This document shows positions 1 through 6,545 of a DNA stretch of 11,005 nucleotides, piece after piece. Below the pieces are notes generated by a model. It made no database searches, was not told the DNA's origin, and worked only from the letters and a program-made list of their open reading frames with translations. The stretch is from the NCBI GenBank assembly GCA_021545665.1, contig JAJRTX010000336.1, positions 1 to 11,005 on the forward strand, written 5' to 3'. The position numbers and the translations under genes are program-made. This stretch comes from Zetaproteobacteria bacterium (GTDB lineage Bacteria > Pseudomonadota > Zetaproteobacteria > Mariprofundales > Mariprofundaceae). Position 1 is the first letter of the stretch. Every line of letters starts with the position of its first letter.

Positions 1-153
1 CCTATTGATTTGGCGCACATGATCGGTTCTCGATTGTCCACCTTCCAGCAAGCCAATGTCACTATGGCTTCTAAGGAAGCGCTGATGTGTCAGTGCTTCC
101 GTGCAGCCCACGGACGGGCTGCCAAATCAAACACGCAAGTGATTGATTTGTAA
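1..153 (+). CDS. Possible 3' end of a convergent, unrecognised gene (partial)
   Basis: Frame 1 of the plus strand is open from the window edge through 50 codons to a TAA at 151-153. The conceptual tail is alanine-rich and looks helical, with three Met and two Cys, and ends in QVIDL. I do not recognise a family. If real, it is the C-terminus of a protein whose start lies left of the window, converging on the glycan operon that ends at 232. Evidence against it: a 50-codon open frame is not rare by chance, and the same bases form several inverted repeats, which is unusual for ordinary coding sequence. No function is proposed. Translation of the flanking DNA would settle it. Confidence 0.35.
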   Translation, partial: PIDLAHMIGSRLSTFQQANVTMASKEALMCQCFRAAHGRAAKSNTQVIDL

Positions 154-215
154 GCAAATACAAAATCGCATTTTTGCATTTGCAGACTGATTACAGGCAG
201 GATAACTTTAATCAG
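5..215. repeat. Cluster of consecutive inverted repeats (hairpin array) at the operon's 3' side
   Basis: Several inverted repeats follow one another with little spacing. 50-55/65-70 gives a 6-bp stem. 75-85/90-100 gives 11 pairs including one G-T, loop TGTG. 103-109/116-122 gives 7 bp, loop ACGGAC. 123-130/143-150 gives 8 bp, then an A-A mismatch, 3 more pairs and a GCAA loop. 154-159/178-183 plus 161-165/172-176 gives 11 pairs with one mismatch. 187-193/209-215 gives 7 bp with a 15-nt loop. In addition TTGATTTGGC at 5-14 is the exact reverse complement of 121-130, and ATTGATTTG recurs directly at 4-12 and 142-150. The 121-130 arm could therefore pair either locally or long-range. The pairings are read directly from the sequence. 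Function is unknown: a structured 3' UTR, a terminator or processing region, or a small mobile repeat are all possible. Confidence 0.5.
154..183. terminator. Possible bidirectional transcription-termination hairpin
   Basis: An 11-pair stem with one mismatch and a 6-nt loop begins immediately after the plus-strand TAA at 151-153. It lies 48 bases beyond the TAA (232-234) that ends the minus-strand operon. The inner stem is an A/T run (CAAAA against TTTTG). Neither strand shows a GC-rich stem followed by a clean T-tract, so this is not a canonical intrinsic terminator. Position between two possibly convergent genes is the main argument. Confidence 0.25.
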
Positions 216-231
216 CATCTCCCTAACAGTA

Positions 232-1068
232 TTAAGGCTGAAAAGAACGCGGCGAATATGTGAAATCCCTTGTAGCATCCTCATGTGAAAAGACCATATC
301 CATATTCATGCGATGAATCATGGCATCATTCAAATAGCGGTATCGGGGAATCAATCGGATCAGTTTTAAGGCCAGTCTGACAAGAACAAGAGGAACACTG
401 ATAATTCGAGCTTGTTTTCCACAGGAATCAAAAACTTTTTCAACCATGTTGCGATAACTCAGGATCTCGCCTCCACTCAGGTTATAGATTTTATTCACCA
501 TAGCCGGATGATTCAATGCTGTGACACAGGCTGCGGCCAGATCATCTGCATGTACCGGTTGTCGTAATGCCCCCCCGTTGCCAATAACAGGGAAAACACC
601 AAAGGTATTAATCATGGAACGAATAAATTCAATATTCTTGTCTCTGCCGGCCCCATAGATAAGCGTAGGGCGAAACAGCGTCCAGCTGACACCCTCCGCA
701 TTACAAGCCCGCTGAAAGTTGCGTTCTGCCATCGCAAGGCTTTTTATCATAGCGTTTTCGGCTTCATCCGGGGAGTCCTTCTTGGTGATCAGGCTTGTAG
801 AACTGAATGCTATGATACGATGAATGCCACTGTCTTTTACCTTCCCCATTAAATCAGCCATGAAATGCAAGCCTGCAATATGTATCAATACATCAGCATG
901 CGGAAATTGAGCATGATCAAGATGGTTCAGATCCAGCTTAAGGCAGGGCACCCGACTGTACGGATTATCTCTGCGACTAACTGCAATGACCTCATGCCCT
1001 GCTTCCAATAATCGGGGGATCAGAAAAACACCGATCTGGCTCGTAGCTCCTGTCACCAGAATCCGCAT
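232..1068 (-). CDS. NAD-dependent epimerase/dehydratase-like (extended SDR) protein lacking YxxxK
   Basis: The 278-residue protein begins with an SDR nucleotide-binding motif (TGATSQIG, residues 6-13) after a beta strand. It has the SSTS strand end at 89-92, RPTLIYG at 133-139 and RQPVHADDLA at about 169-178, all typical of extended SDR sugar-nucleotide enzymes. The stretch where the catalytic YxxxK should fall reads MIKSLAMAE (107-115), so Tyr and Lys appear as Met107 and Leu111. I have an unverified impression that related proteins in polysaccharide loci share this, which would make it a subfamily trait and not decay. Length and frame are intact. The ATG overlaps the upstream glycosyltransferase stop as TGATG, so it is probably translationally coupled. 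No clear Shine-Dalgarno is seen. A sugar-nucleotide or lipid-linked sugar reductase/epimerase role is inferred from fold and context; substrate unknown. It is the last minus-strand gene seen here. Confidence 0.85.
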   Translation of the reverse strand: MRILVTGATSQIGVFLIPRLLEAGHEVIAVSRRDNPYSRVPCLKLDLNHLDHAQFPHADVLIHIAGLHFMADLMGKVKDSGIHRIIAFSSTSLITKKDSPDEAENAMIKSLAMAERNFQRACNAEGVSWTLFRPTLIYGAGRDKNIEFIRSMINTFGVFPVIGNGGALRQPVHADDLAAACVTALNHPAMVNKIYNLSGGEILSYRNMVEKVFDSCGKQARIISVPLVLVRLALKLIRLIPRYRYLNDAMIHRMNMDMVFSHEDATRDFTYSPRSFQP

Positions 1069-1955
1069 CAGTATCGTCTGGCCAGTTTTCTAGTACTCGT
1101 AAATGATGTAATTGCAAAAAAACGAACCCAAACAAAAAGAATAATTAGAACCATGAGCAAGAACGGATATTGATGTCGGAAATGTTTGCGATAAAAGCGA
1201 ACCATCCCTTTATGCTTATGCCACTCTACCCGGATCGGCCTGTCATGAGAACAGTGGCCTTTGTAATGCGTAATAGCCACATCGGGAACAAATAGAATTT
1301 TCCAACCCTTCTGGCGAAAACGCATGCACCAGTCCAAATCTTCACAATGCAGGAAATAAGCTTCGTCCATCAGGCCGACATCTTCCATAGCTGTTCTACG
1401 AACCAGCATAAATGCGCCGGAAAGAGCCTCTTTGTATATAGGTTTTTCAGGCAGAGGCCTTTTATGCATGATGACACTTTCAAACCTGGGATGATTGGGA
1501 AATAAACGGTCCAAACCTGTTATTCGCACCAGTGTTCGCCAGGGCGTCGGAACACGTCGACGACAACCAGCTTGTTCAGAACCATCCGGATTAAGAATCA
1601 GACAGCCTGCTATGGCCGCTTCAGGGTGTGATTGAAGATGTGCAAGCATGGATTCCAGTGTATCGGACTGAATCAGACAATCAGGATTGAGGATAAGAAG
1701 GTAATCACCTGTAGTCATCGGAATTACACGATTGTTGGCGCTTGCAAAACCAAGATTGGCATCATTACGAATAATATGCAGTCGTTCATCCTGAATAGCC
1801 TGTTCAAGAAAAAAGATGCTGCCATCCGAACTGCCGTTGTCGGATATAAACACCTCAACGGGCACTCTGGACGCCAACACACGGCTTACACACTCTGTCA
1901 GAAGTTCACCGCCGTTAAAATTAACGATGATAATCGATACTTTCGAATCAGCCAT
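1068..1955 (-). CDS. GT2 family glycosyltransferase, WbbL/rhamnosyltransferase-like, with C-terminal membrane segment
   Basis: This 295-residue protein is a GT-A fold family 2 transferase that would move a sugar from a nucleotide donor to a growing glycan at the inner face of the cytoplasmic membrane. Motifs in order: VSIIIVNFNG (6-15), DNGSSDGS (39-46), NLGFASANN (67-75), NPDC (90-93, the metal/nucleotide DxD equivalent), SGAFMLVRR (179-187), HCEDLDWCMR (203-212, with the likely catalytic acidic pair) and THYKGHCS (229-236). A hydrophobic segment at about 264-283, followed by basic residues, looks like a membrane anchor. The pattern matches WbbL-type rhamnosyltransferases, but donor and acceptor cannot be read from sequence. 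The ATG overlaps the preceding gene by 8 nt and the stop shares one base with the next gene's ATG. Both overlaps point to coupled translation. Confidence 0.92.
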   Translation of the reverse strand: MADSKVSIIIVNFNGGELLTECVSRVLASRVPVEVFISDNGSSDGSIFFLEQAIQDERLHIIRNDANLGFASANNRVIPMTTGDYLLILNPDCLIQSDTLESMLAHLQSHPEAAIAGCLILNPDGSEQAGCRRRVPTPWRTLVRITGLDRLFPNHPRFESVIMHKRPLPEKPIYKEALSGAFMLVRRTAMEDVGLMDEAYFLHCEDLDWCMRFRQKGWKILFVPDVAITHYKGHCSHDRPIRVEWHKHKGMVRFYRKHFRHQYPFLLMVLIILFVWVRFFAITSFTSTRKLARRY

Positions 1956-2934
1956 ATCGGGTTTTTGATGTTAACAACAAGCGTGACAATAACAATGCTT
2001 GTCGAGGTTTCGATTGCGCATGAATACCCAACTGATGGAGCTTTCTGATCCGTTTCAGGGGCGGCATATTTTGCAATGCGGCATACGCCTCGACCAGTGC
2101 CAGGTTTGGATTCCTTGGGTCATGTTCCCGGATTCGATCAGCCAATGCTTCCGCCTGTCTCATGGATTTGAACAGATTATCTCTACCCTCATACCAGCGC
2201 CTTTTCCACTTCCCCGATACCGGGTCCATAAAATCGCCAAGGTGCTTTGCACCTACTTCATTATGAGGATGCTGTCGATATTTCACCAGAGGCTCATCAA
2301 TATAAGCAATATGCCCAAACACAGCAGCGCATAAAGCCAGCCACCAGTCGTGCATCAATGATTCTTTGGGAATCGGAAGGGCAATATCAAGTAGCTTTCG
2401 ATTAATCATCATTGTGCATCCAGTCACAAAATTCTGAGTCAGAAGGACAGGCAAAGCATCCGTTTCATGCTGGATTCCCTGATACTGCATGAATGAGTCA
2501 TGTATCGTTCCCAGTAACTGATCCACCACCATTAAATCAGAATGAATGAGCACCGGCTTAGCTGGATATAGTCGTTCCTGTTCAGTCATTGCATGAAGCT
2601 GCTGTACCATTTTATCCGGTGACCACATATCATCCTGATCCGATAACAGAAAATAATCTGATTCTGTATTATACGCAGCATGCAGCAACACATGGAAATT
2701 ACCATTGACTCCCATTCTTCCCTGCTCATCTTCAAGCACTGTAATTCGGGAGTCCCGCCTGCTGATACCCTGAATAAGTCCCATAGTGGCATCACAGGAG
2801 CCATCGTCCCTGATCAACAGCCTCCAGTCTGAATAATGTTGGGCGACTAAACTGGCAATCTGATCCAACACATACTCTGCGCCATTGTATGTAGCCATCA
2901 GGATGACAACCTTGTTCTCCTGCATACGTTTCAA
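1948..2934 (-). CDS. GT2 family glycosyltransferase, RfbG/rhamnosyltransferase-like
   Basis: The product is 328 residues, or 325 if the internal ATG at 2925 is used. GT-A family 2 motifs are clear: ILMATYNG (11-18), RDDGS (42-46), SDQDD (98-102, the DxD metal site), GCTMMINR (172-179), HDWW (195-198) and YRQHPHN (219-225). The SDQDD, HDWW and YRQH combination is characteristic of the O-antigen alpha-L-rhamnosyltransferase-like group. Sugar specificity remains inference, and D,D-heptose is an alternative given the neighbouring pathway. No membrane segment is evident; the C-terminus is basic and helical. The start is uncertain. TTG at 2934 overlaps the gmhB stop as TTGA, exactly like the hddC start. 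ATG at 2925 is an in-frame alternative; neither has a strong Shine-Dalgarno. Confidence 0.92.
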   Translation of the reverse strand: MKRMQENKVVILMATYNGAEYVLDQIASLVAQHYSDWRLLIRDDGSCDATMGLIQGISRRDSRITVLEDEQGRMGVNGNFHVLLHAAYNTESDYFLLSDQDDMWSPDKMVQQLHAMTEQERLYPAKPVLIHSDLMVVDQLLGTIHDSFMQYQGIQHETDALPVLLTQNFVTGCTMMINRKLLDIALPIPKESLMHDWWLALCAAVFGHIAYIDEPLVKYRQHPHNEVGAKHLGDFMDPVSGKWKRRWYEGRDNLFKSMRQAEALADRIREHDPRNPNLALVEAYAALQNMPPLKRIRKLHQLGIHAQSKPRQALLLSRLLLTSKTRYG

Positions 2935-3482
2935 TGAAACAGAGCCGTCGTTATGTCCGACAGAGAAGCAGATGCCACCATACCCGGCAAGTCAAATTCC
3001 CCTTCATGATTGATCGCATGCTCAGAATACAAAACCTGCGTTCCCACGCCTGCATTTCGACCAGCCTCCATATCACTCGCTTTATCACCGATCAGTACCG
3101 ATTTGGATAAATCAATTTGTAATTCATCGCGTGCTCTAAACAGCATTCCAGGCTTGGGCTTTCTGTCGAAAGATGCCTTTCTGTATTTACCGACACCCGC
3201 CGTTTCATGATATGGACAGTAATATACTCCGGCAATAGTAATGGTTCGCATCGCAAATTCACCTACCATCCATTGCGTAAGCACATGAAAATCTTCTTCA
3301 GTATAATATCCGCGTCCGATTCCGGCCTGATTGGTAATAATAACTGGCAGATAACCTCTCTTCTGCGCGGCTTGAACAAGGCTAAAGATTCCATCTATGA
3401 ATTCAAAATCTTCGATACGGTAAACGTAATTTTTCTCCACATTAACCACACCATCCCGATCCAGAAATAATGCCTTTCTCAC
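2931..3482 (-). CDS. gmhB: D-glycero-D-manno-heptose 1,7-bisphosphate 7-phosphatase (HAD family)
   Basis: This 183-residue cytosolic HAD phosphatase would remove the 7-phosphate from D,D-heptose 1,7-bisphosphate. Motifs: DRDG (8-11, nucleophile Asp8 and acid/base Asp10), TNQAGIGRG (50-58), RKPKPGM (107-113) and GDKASD (132-137). Length matches GmhB. Given the hddA/hddC context, preference for the alpha-anomer (as known for GDP-pathway GmhB enzymes) is expected rather than the beta-anomer used in the ADP pathway. Oddity: E. coli GmhB binds zinc with a CPHH...CDC loop. Here it reads CPYH (89-92) and SFD (104-106), so only Cys89 of the four ligand positions is kept and the structural zinc is probably absent. 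The start is GTG, overlapping the hddC stop as GTGA. The stop overlaps the next gene's TTG. Translation is therefore probably coupled on both sides. Confidence 0.93.
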   Translation of the reverse strand: MRKALFLDRDGVVNVEKNYVYRIEDFEFIDGIFSLVQAAQKRGYLPVIITNQAGIGRGYYTEEDFHVLTQWMVGEFAMRTITIAGVYYCPYHETAGVGKYRKASFDRKPKPGMLFRARDELQIDLSKSVLIGDKASDMEAGRNAGVGTQVLYSEHAINHEGEFDLPGMVASASLSDITTALFH

Positions 3483-4180
3483 AGAAATACTCGCATTTCG
3501 GATTGGGCGCGCTGATAATCATCCGGGATGCCAATATCAATAAAATACCCGTTTGTAATCCAGGGACAGATAGCGATTTCACTCAACTTACCTATGAATA
3601 AATCATTTTCCAGTGAAAAAACATCCGGCAGGTCAAACCGCTGAAATAGACTCGGACGCAGAACATATACGCCCATATTAACAAATCCAGCCTCGAACCC
3701 TGACTTTTCTTCAAATCTAATGACCCGAACTTTTTCCTTATCCAGCGTCACCCGTCCATATCTGGACACATCATCCAAGCGTCTTAATACCATTCCAACA
3801 TCGACATGTGAGGCTTGGAAGAGTTGGTACATCGCTGACAAGTTCACTTCAACAAATGTATCTGCATTGAAAATGAAATATGGCGAGTCATCTACCACAT
3901 GTCGGAAAGCCAGCTTGATAGCCCCCCCTGTTCCCAAGGGTTGATCCTCGATGACATATTTCAGGGACACCCCACGGAAACAGTTCCCAAAATGGTTTAT
4001 AATCACATCATGCCGGTAACCGACTGACAGAATCACCTCGTCTATTCCCTGCCTGATGATTTGACCCAGCAATATTTCAAGAAAGGGTAGCCCGGCAACC
4101 GGAGCCATCGGTTTCGGCATATCAGTAACGACAGAACGTAGGCGTGTCCCTTTACCGCCGGCAAGCAGAATTGCTTTCAA
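3479..4180 (-). CDS. hddC: D-glycero-alpha-D-manno-heptose 1-phosphate guanylyltransferase (nucleotidyltransferase)
   Basis: This would transfer GMP from GTP to heptose 1-phosphate, giving GDP-D-glycero-alpha-D-manno-heptose, the last step of the pathway. The N-terminus carries the nucleotidyltransferase signature [10 protein letters not shown] (5-14), then PKPM (22-25), PLGTGGA (81-87), the metal-site NAD (105-107) and the sugar-binding [10 protein letters not shown] region near 213-222. The frame is open further up to an ATG at 4300, but that would overlap gmhA by 124 nt and add 40 unrelated residues. The TTG at 4180 gives a 233-residue protein starting MKAILLAGG, the usual length. It overlaps the gmhA TGA as TTGA and is my choice. 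The Shine-Dalgarno is weak, so re-initiation after gmhA is likely. Guanylyl rather than another nucleotidyl specificity is inferred from the four-gene context. Confidence 0.9.
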   Translation of the reverse strand: MKAILLAGGKGTRLRSVVTDMPKPMAPVAGLPFLEILLGQIIRQGIDEVILSVGYRHDVIINHFGNCFRGVSLKYVIEDQPLGTGGAIKLAFRHVVDDSPYFIFNADTFVEVNLSAMYQLFQASHVDVGMVLRRLDDVSRYGRVTLDKEKVRVIRFEEKSGFEAGFVNMGVYVLRPSLFQRFDLPDVFSLENDLFIGKLSEIAICPWITNGYFIDIGIPDDYQRAQSEMRVFL

Positions 4181-4761
4181 TGCTGCTCTTGCGGAAACAA
4201 CCGCCTCTCGATTTCCGCACAGATACTGTGACCAATCAGAATATGCGCTTCCTGAACCCTTGGTGTACTGTCTGAAGGTACGGTGATACAATGATCGCAT
4301 AAATAACCCATTTCACCGCCACCACCTCCAGACAGGCCAATACTTACCACACCGTCAGTTTTGCAGTGCCTGATTGCATGGAGAATATTTGCCGACATCC
4401 CGGATGTAGACATTGCAATAAAAACATCCCCGGAACGTCCATTTGCTTCCAATTGGCGCGTAAAAATATGATCAAACCCATAGTCGTTACCGATTGATGT
4501 CAGCATGGATGTGTCCGTATTCAATGCCATCGATGGCAATGCCCTTCTCTCATAGTAAAACCGTCCAACCAGTTCCGCTGCCAAATGCTGGGCATCTGCT
4601 GCACTGCCGCCGTTTCCGGCAAAGATTATCCTGTTCCCTTGTTGCAATGCATGCACACAAATATCGGCTATTTTCTCAATCATACCAATAAGTGCCCGGT
4701 CAGCAGCCACGAAAGAAAATAATTTTGCTGCTTCAGCTATTTCATCCGATATCGTTCTCAT
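4177..4761 (-). CDS. gmhA: Sedoheptulose 7-phosphate isomerase (D-glycero-D-manno-heptose 7-phosphate synthase)
   Basis: This SIS-domain isomerase makes D-glycero-D-manno-heptose 7-phosphate from sedoheptulose 7-phosphate, the committed step of bacterial heptose synthesis. With the ATG at 4761 the protein is 194 residues, the family's normal size. Visible features: [12 protein letters not shown] (48-59), STSG (118-121, phosphate site), and TPRVQEAH (166-173). His59, Glu63, Gln170 and His178 match, with the same spacing, the zinc/catalytic set His64, Glu68, Gln175 and His183 that I recall for the Burkholderia enzyme. An upstream in-frame ATG at 4788 would overlap hddA by 31 nt and has no ribosome-binding site. 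The 4761 ATG overlaps the hddA stop as ATGA and has GGAAGG 12 nt upstream. HddA and HddC on either side tie it to the GDP rather than the ADP branch. Confidence 0.95.
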   Translation of the reverse strand: MRTISDEIAEAAKLFSFVAADRALIGMIEKIADICVHALQQGNRIIFAGNGGSAADAQHLAAELVGRFYYERRALPSMALNTDTSMLTSIGNDYGFDHIFTRQLEANGRSGDVFIAMSTSGMSANILHAIRHCKTDGVVSIGLSGGGGGEMGYLCDHCITVPSDSTPRVQEAHILIGHSICAEIERRLFPQEQH

Positions 4762-5786
4762 GTAATACGCCAACCTTCCGTTCCCCATTTGGTGAAATGG
4801 CAGTGCATCACTGCCCCACCCTGCTGAGAAAGCGCCTTGATAACCTGCATACGTCTGACCGGATCGACCAGAAACATCATGAATCCACCGCCACCAGCTC
4901 CAGACACCTTGCCTGCATATGCCCCATGCTTTTTGGCCAAAGAATAGGTTTCATCAATCATTGCATTGGTGATGGAACCCGACAGTTTCTTCTTCACATG
5001 CCATGAACGATCAAAATATTCACCAAATTCCCTCAGGTTGCCTTTCAGCAGCGCCTCTTTCATGTGAAAAGCATCAGCCTTCATCGCCAGCATGGATTCG
5101 GTCGCCACCCTGTCCTCATGTTCCATATTCCTGATCTGATCTTCAATGATTGCAGCCGAAGATCTGGAGCGGCCTGTATAATAGAGTACCAGAGAACTCT
5201 CCAGTTCTGAAATGATCCATTGCTTAATACGAAGCGGATTTACAATAACCCGATCATTGTCGTAGAACTCCATAAAATTAAAACCGCCAAAGGTAGCCGC
5301 ATACTGGTCCTGTTTGCCACCGGCCAGCCCCAGTTCTATACGTTCAATTTCATAAGCCATATGAGCAATATCATATTCCCCCAACGGCAAATTCAGGTAC
5401 TCGACAAAGGCCTTCAGAATAGCCACTACCATGGTAGATGACGTACCCAGCCCGGAACCAGCATCGGCATCAGAAAAAGTGGTTATCTTGATGGACAGGG
5501 GTTCGCCTGCATTAAATTCCCGAACTACTCGATTATAAACACCTTTATGTAAAATAAGGTCGCCGTCGGGCTCAATAAAGTCTGTCAATTGACAGGAAAA
5601 CGACTCCTGCCTGTCAGTCGCTTCAAACTCGACCATGCCGCGATCAGTCAACTCAATCACAGCATAGGCATACAGGCTGATGCTTGCATTGAGTACCACA
5701 CCTCCATGTAGCTCACAGAACGGGGAAACATCTGTACCGCCTCCGGCGATACCCAGCCGGAGGGGTGCTCGGGATCGAATCAACAT
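4758..5786 (-). CDS. hddA: D-glycero-alpha-D-manno-heptose 7-phosphate kinase (GHMP family)
   Basis: This cytosolic kinase phosphorylates heptose 7-phosphate at C1 to the alpha-1,7-bisphosphate. The 342-residue product has all three GHMP regions: [14 protein letters not shown] (6-19), the ATP-binding [12 protein letters not shown] (106-117) and C-terminal [12 protein letters not shown] (about 294-305). The IAGGGTD variant of motif 1 and the [11 protein letters not shown] stretch are typical of HddA. A TTG six bases upstream (5792) is in frame. The ATG at 5786 is better because AGGGA lies 6 nt before it, whereas it abuts the TTG. It is the first of the four heptose genes and follows the upstream methyltransferase stop by 9 nt. 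Together with gmhA, hddC and gmhB it completes GDP-heptose synthesis. Confidence 0.94.
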   Translation of the reverse strand: MLIRSRAPLRLGIAGGGTDVSPFCELHGGVVLNASISLYAYAVIELTDRGMVEFEATDRQESFSCQLTDFIEPDGDLILHKGVYNRVVREFNAGEPLSIKITTFSDADAGSGLGTSSTMVVAILKAFVEYLNLPLGEYDIAHMAYEIERIELGLAGGKQDQYAATFGGFNFMEFYDNDRVIVNPLRIKQWIISELESSLVLYYTGRSRSSAAIIEDQIRNMEHEDRVATESMLAMKADAFHMKEALLKGNLREFGEYFDRSWHVKKKLSGSITNAMIDETYSLAKKHGAYAGKVSGAGGGGFMMFLVDPVRRMQVIKALSQQGGAVMHCHFTKWGTEGWRIT

Positions 5787-5792
5787 CAGCAA

Positions 5793-5797
5793 TCCCT
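5793..5797 (-). promoter_or_regulatory. Shine-Dalgarno of hddA
   Basis: AGGGA on the minus strand sits 6 nt before the ATG at 5786 and overlaps the TAG stop (5796-5798) of the upstream methyltransferase gene. It supports the ATG at 5786 over the TTG at 5792, which it would touch with no spacing. Confidence 0.65.
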
Positions 5798-6530
5798 ACA
5801 GGTTTTCATCATTGGAAAAGGGAGGATGACCGACATTCGATGATTTCAGTGTCTGTAAATCATCCCGATGCTGATTCAGGTGAATCCGAATCTCTCTGTC
5901 CGGCTGTCCGGCAAAGGAGCGAAGCCCCTTTCGCTCGATTTCGACCGCACTGCGCTTCCTGACAATAAGTTCAATACCGCATTCCGCCACCGGCGTCAGC
6001 GTCTGATCATAGCGTGGCAATGCATACCTGTAGTTGGCATCAAGCAATTCAAGCTTCTCGACTGCGGCTGAACTGCCCAGTTCCTTCACCAAATCCAGCA
6101 CATTGATGGACCGGTCACTCCAGGATGTCGGTTTATAAAGCGTAAACGTCCATTTATGATCCAGATTAAAGGTACTGGGAAACGCCCCCTGTTCATACAG
6201 GTCCTCATCCGGAATTGTAATCACAAGATAACCATCATCCTTGAGCACGCGCAGCCAGTTCTTCAGCCCTTCTACAGGGTCATGCAGGTGTTCAAGGCAA
6301 TGGCTGCTATGAATAAAATCATACGTATTGTCAGCCACGCCATTCAGAAACTGGGCATCCCCATCCTCAACATCCCAAGTTCGAACATGCTTCATCATAG
6401 GGAAGAATTCCCCGTAAATGGCTAACGGATCAGGCTTGCCACCGATATCGATGCCTTCACCGACAAAGTACTTTCTGACAAAGCGGGAATCAGCCAGACG
6501 ACGATTTATAGATTTACTGCACTCTTTCAT
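5796..6530 (-). CDS. Class I SAM-dependent methyltransferase
   Basis: A 244-residue soluble protein with a Rossmann-type SAM methyltransferase core (Methyltransf_11-like). GEGIDIGGKPD (24-34) fits the SAM-binding motif I. The acidic residue of motif II may be in TWDVEDGDAQ (51-60). HSSHCLEHLHDP (74-85) is the characteristic SxxxLEHxxDP stretch. LRVLKDDGYLVITIPDED (93-110) is the post-core strand. After about residue 150 the sequence is less conserved, with a charged 60-residue C-terminal tail of unclear role. Nothing shows its acceptor. Its position between an O-methyltransferase and the GDP-heptose genes suggests it modifies a sugar or sugar nucleotide, but that is inference. The ATG start is well supported by GGAAG 7 nt upstream; the gap to the upstream gene is 15 nt. 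Confidence 0.88.
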   Translation of the reverse strand: MKECSKSINRRLADSRFVRKYFVGEGIDIGGKPDPLAIYGEFFPMMKHVRTWDVEDGDAQFLNGVADNTYDFIHSSHCLEHLHDPVEGLKNWLRVLKDDGYLVITIPDEDLYEQGAFPSTFNLDHKWTFTLYKPTSWSDRSINVLDLVKELGSSAAVEKLELLDANYRYALPRYDQTLTPVAECGIELIVRKRSAVEIERKGLRSFAGQPDREIRIHLNQHRDDLQTLKSSNVGHPPFSNDENL

Positions 6531-6537
6531 GTCAATT

Positions 6538-6542
6538 CTTCC
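6538..6542 (-). promoter_or_regulatory. Shine-Dalgarno of the 5796-6530 methyltransferase
   Basis: GGAAG on the minus strand lies in the 15-nt gap between the two methyltransferase genes, 7 nt before the ATG at 6530. It fixes the start and indicates independent ribosome entry rather than coupling. Confidence 0.6.
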
Positions 6543-6545
6543 AGT

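Noticed and set aside
103..122. Canonical intrinsic terminator at the GCAGCCC/GGGCTGC hairpin
   Set aside because: The GC-rich stem is good, but neither strand has a T-tract immediately after it.
1..231. Insertion sequence end or integron attC site
   Set aside because: Inverted repeats are present, but I recognise no transposase fragment, target-site duplication or attC consensus core, so it is kept only as an unexplained repeat cluster.
90..284. 64-residue minus-strand ORF
   Set aside because: It overlaps the 3' end of the SDR gene in another frame, has no ribosome site and lies in the hairpin region; it does not resemble a protein family.
1948..2334. Plus-strand ORFs of about 110-138 residues opposite the glycosyltransferase genes
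   Set aside because: They are antisense to genes with full motif sets and lack ribosome sites; they are shadows of the real frames.
3479..4300. Longer hddC ORF starting at the ATG at 4300
   Set aside because: It overlaps gmhA by 124 nt and adds 40 residues with no family match. The nucleotidyltransferase signature begins right after the TTG at 4180, giving the usual length.
4177..4788. Longer gmhA ORF starting at the ATG at 4788
   Set aside because: It overlaps hddA by 31 nt and has no ribosome-binding site. The ATG at 4761 gives the family-standard 194 residues, catalytic residues at expected spacing and an ATGA overlap.
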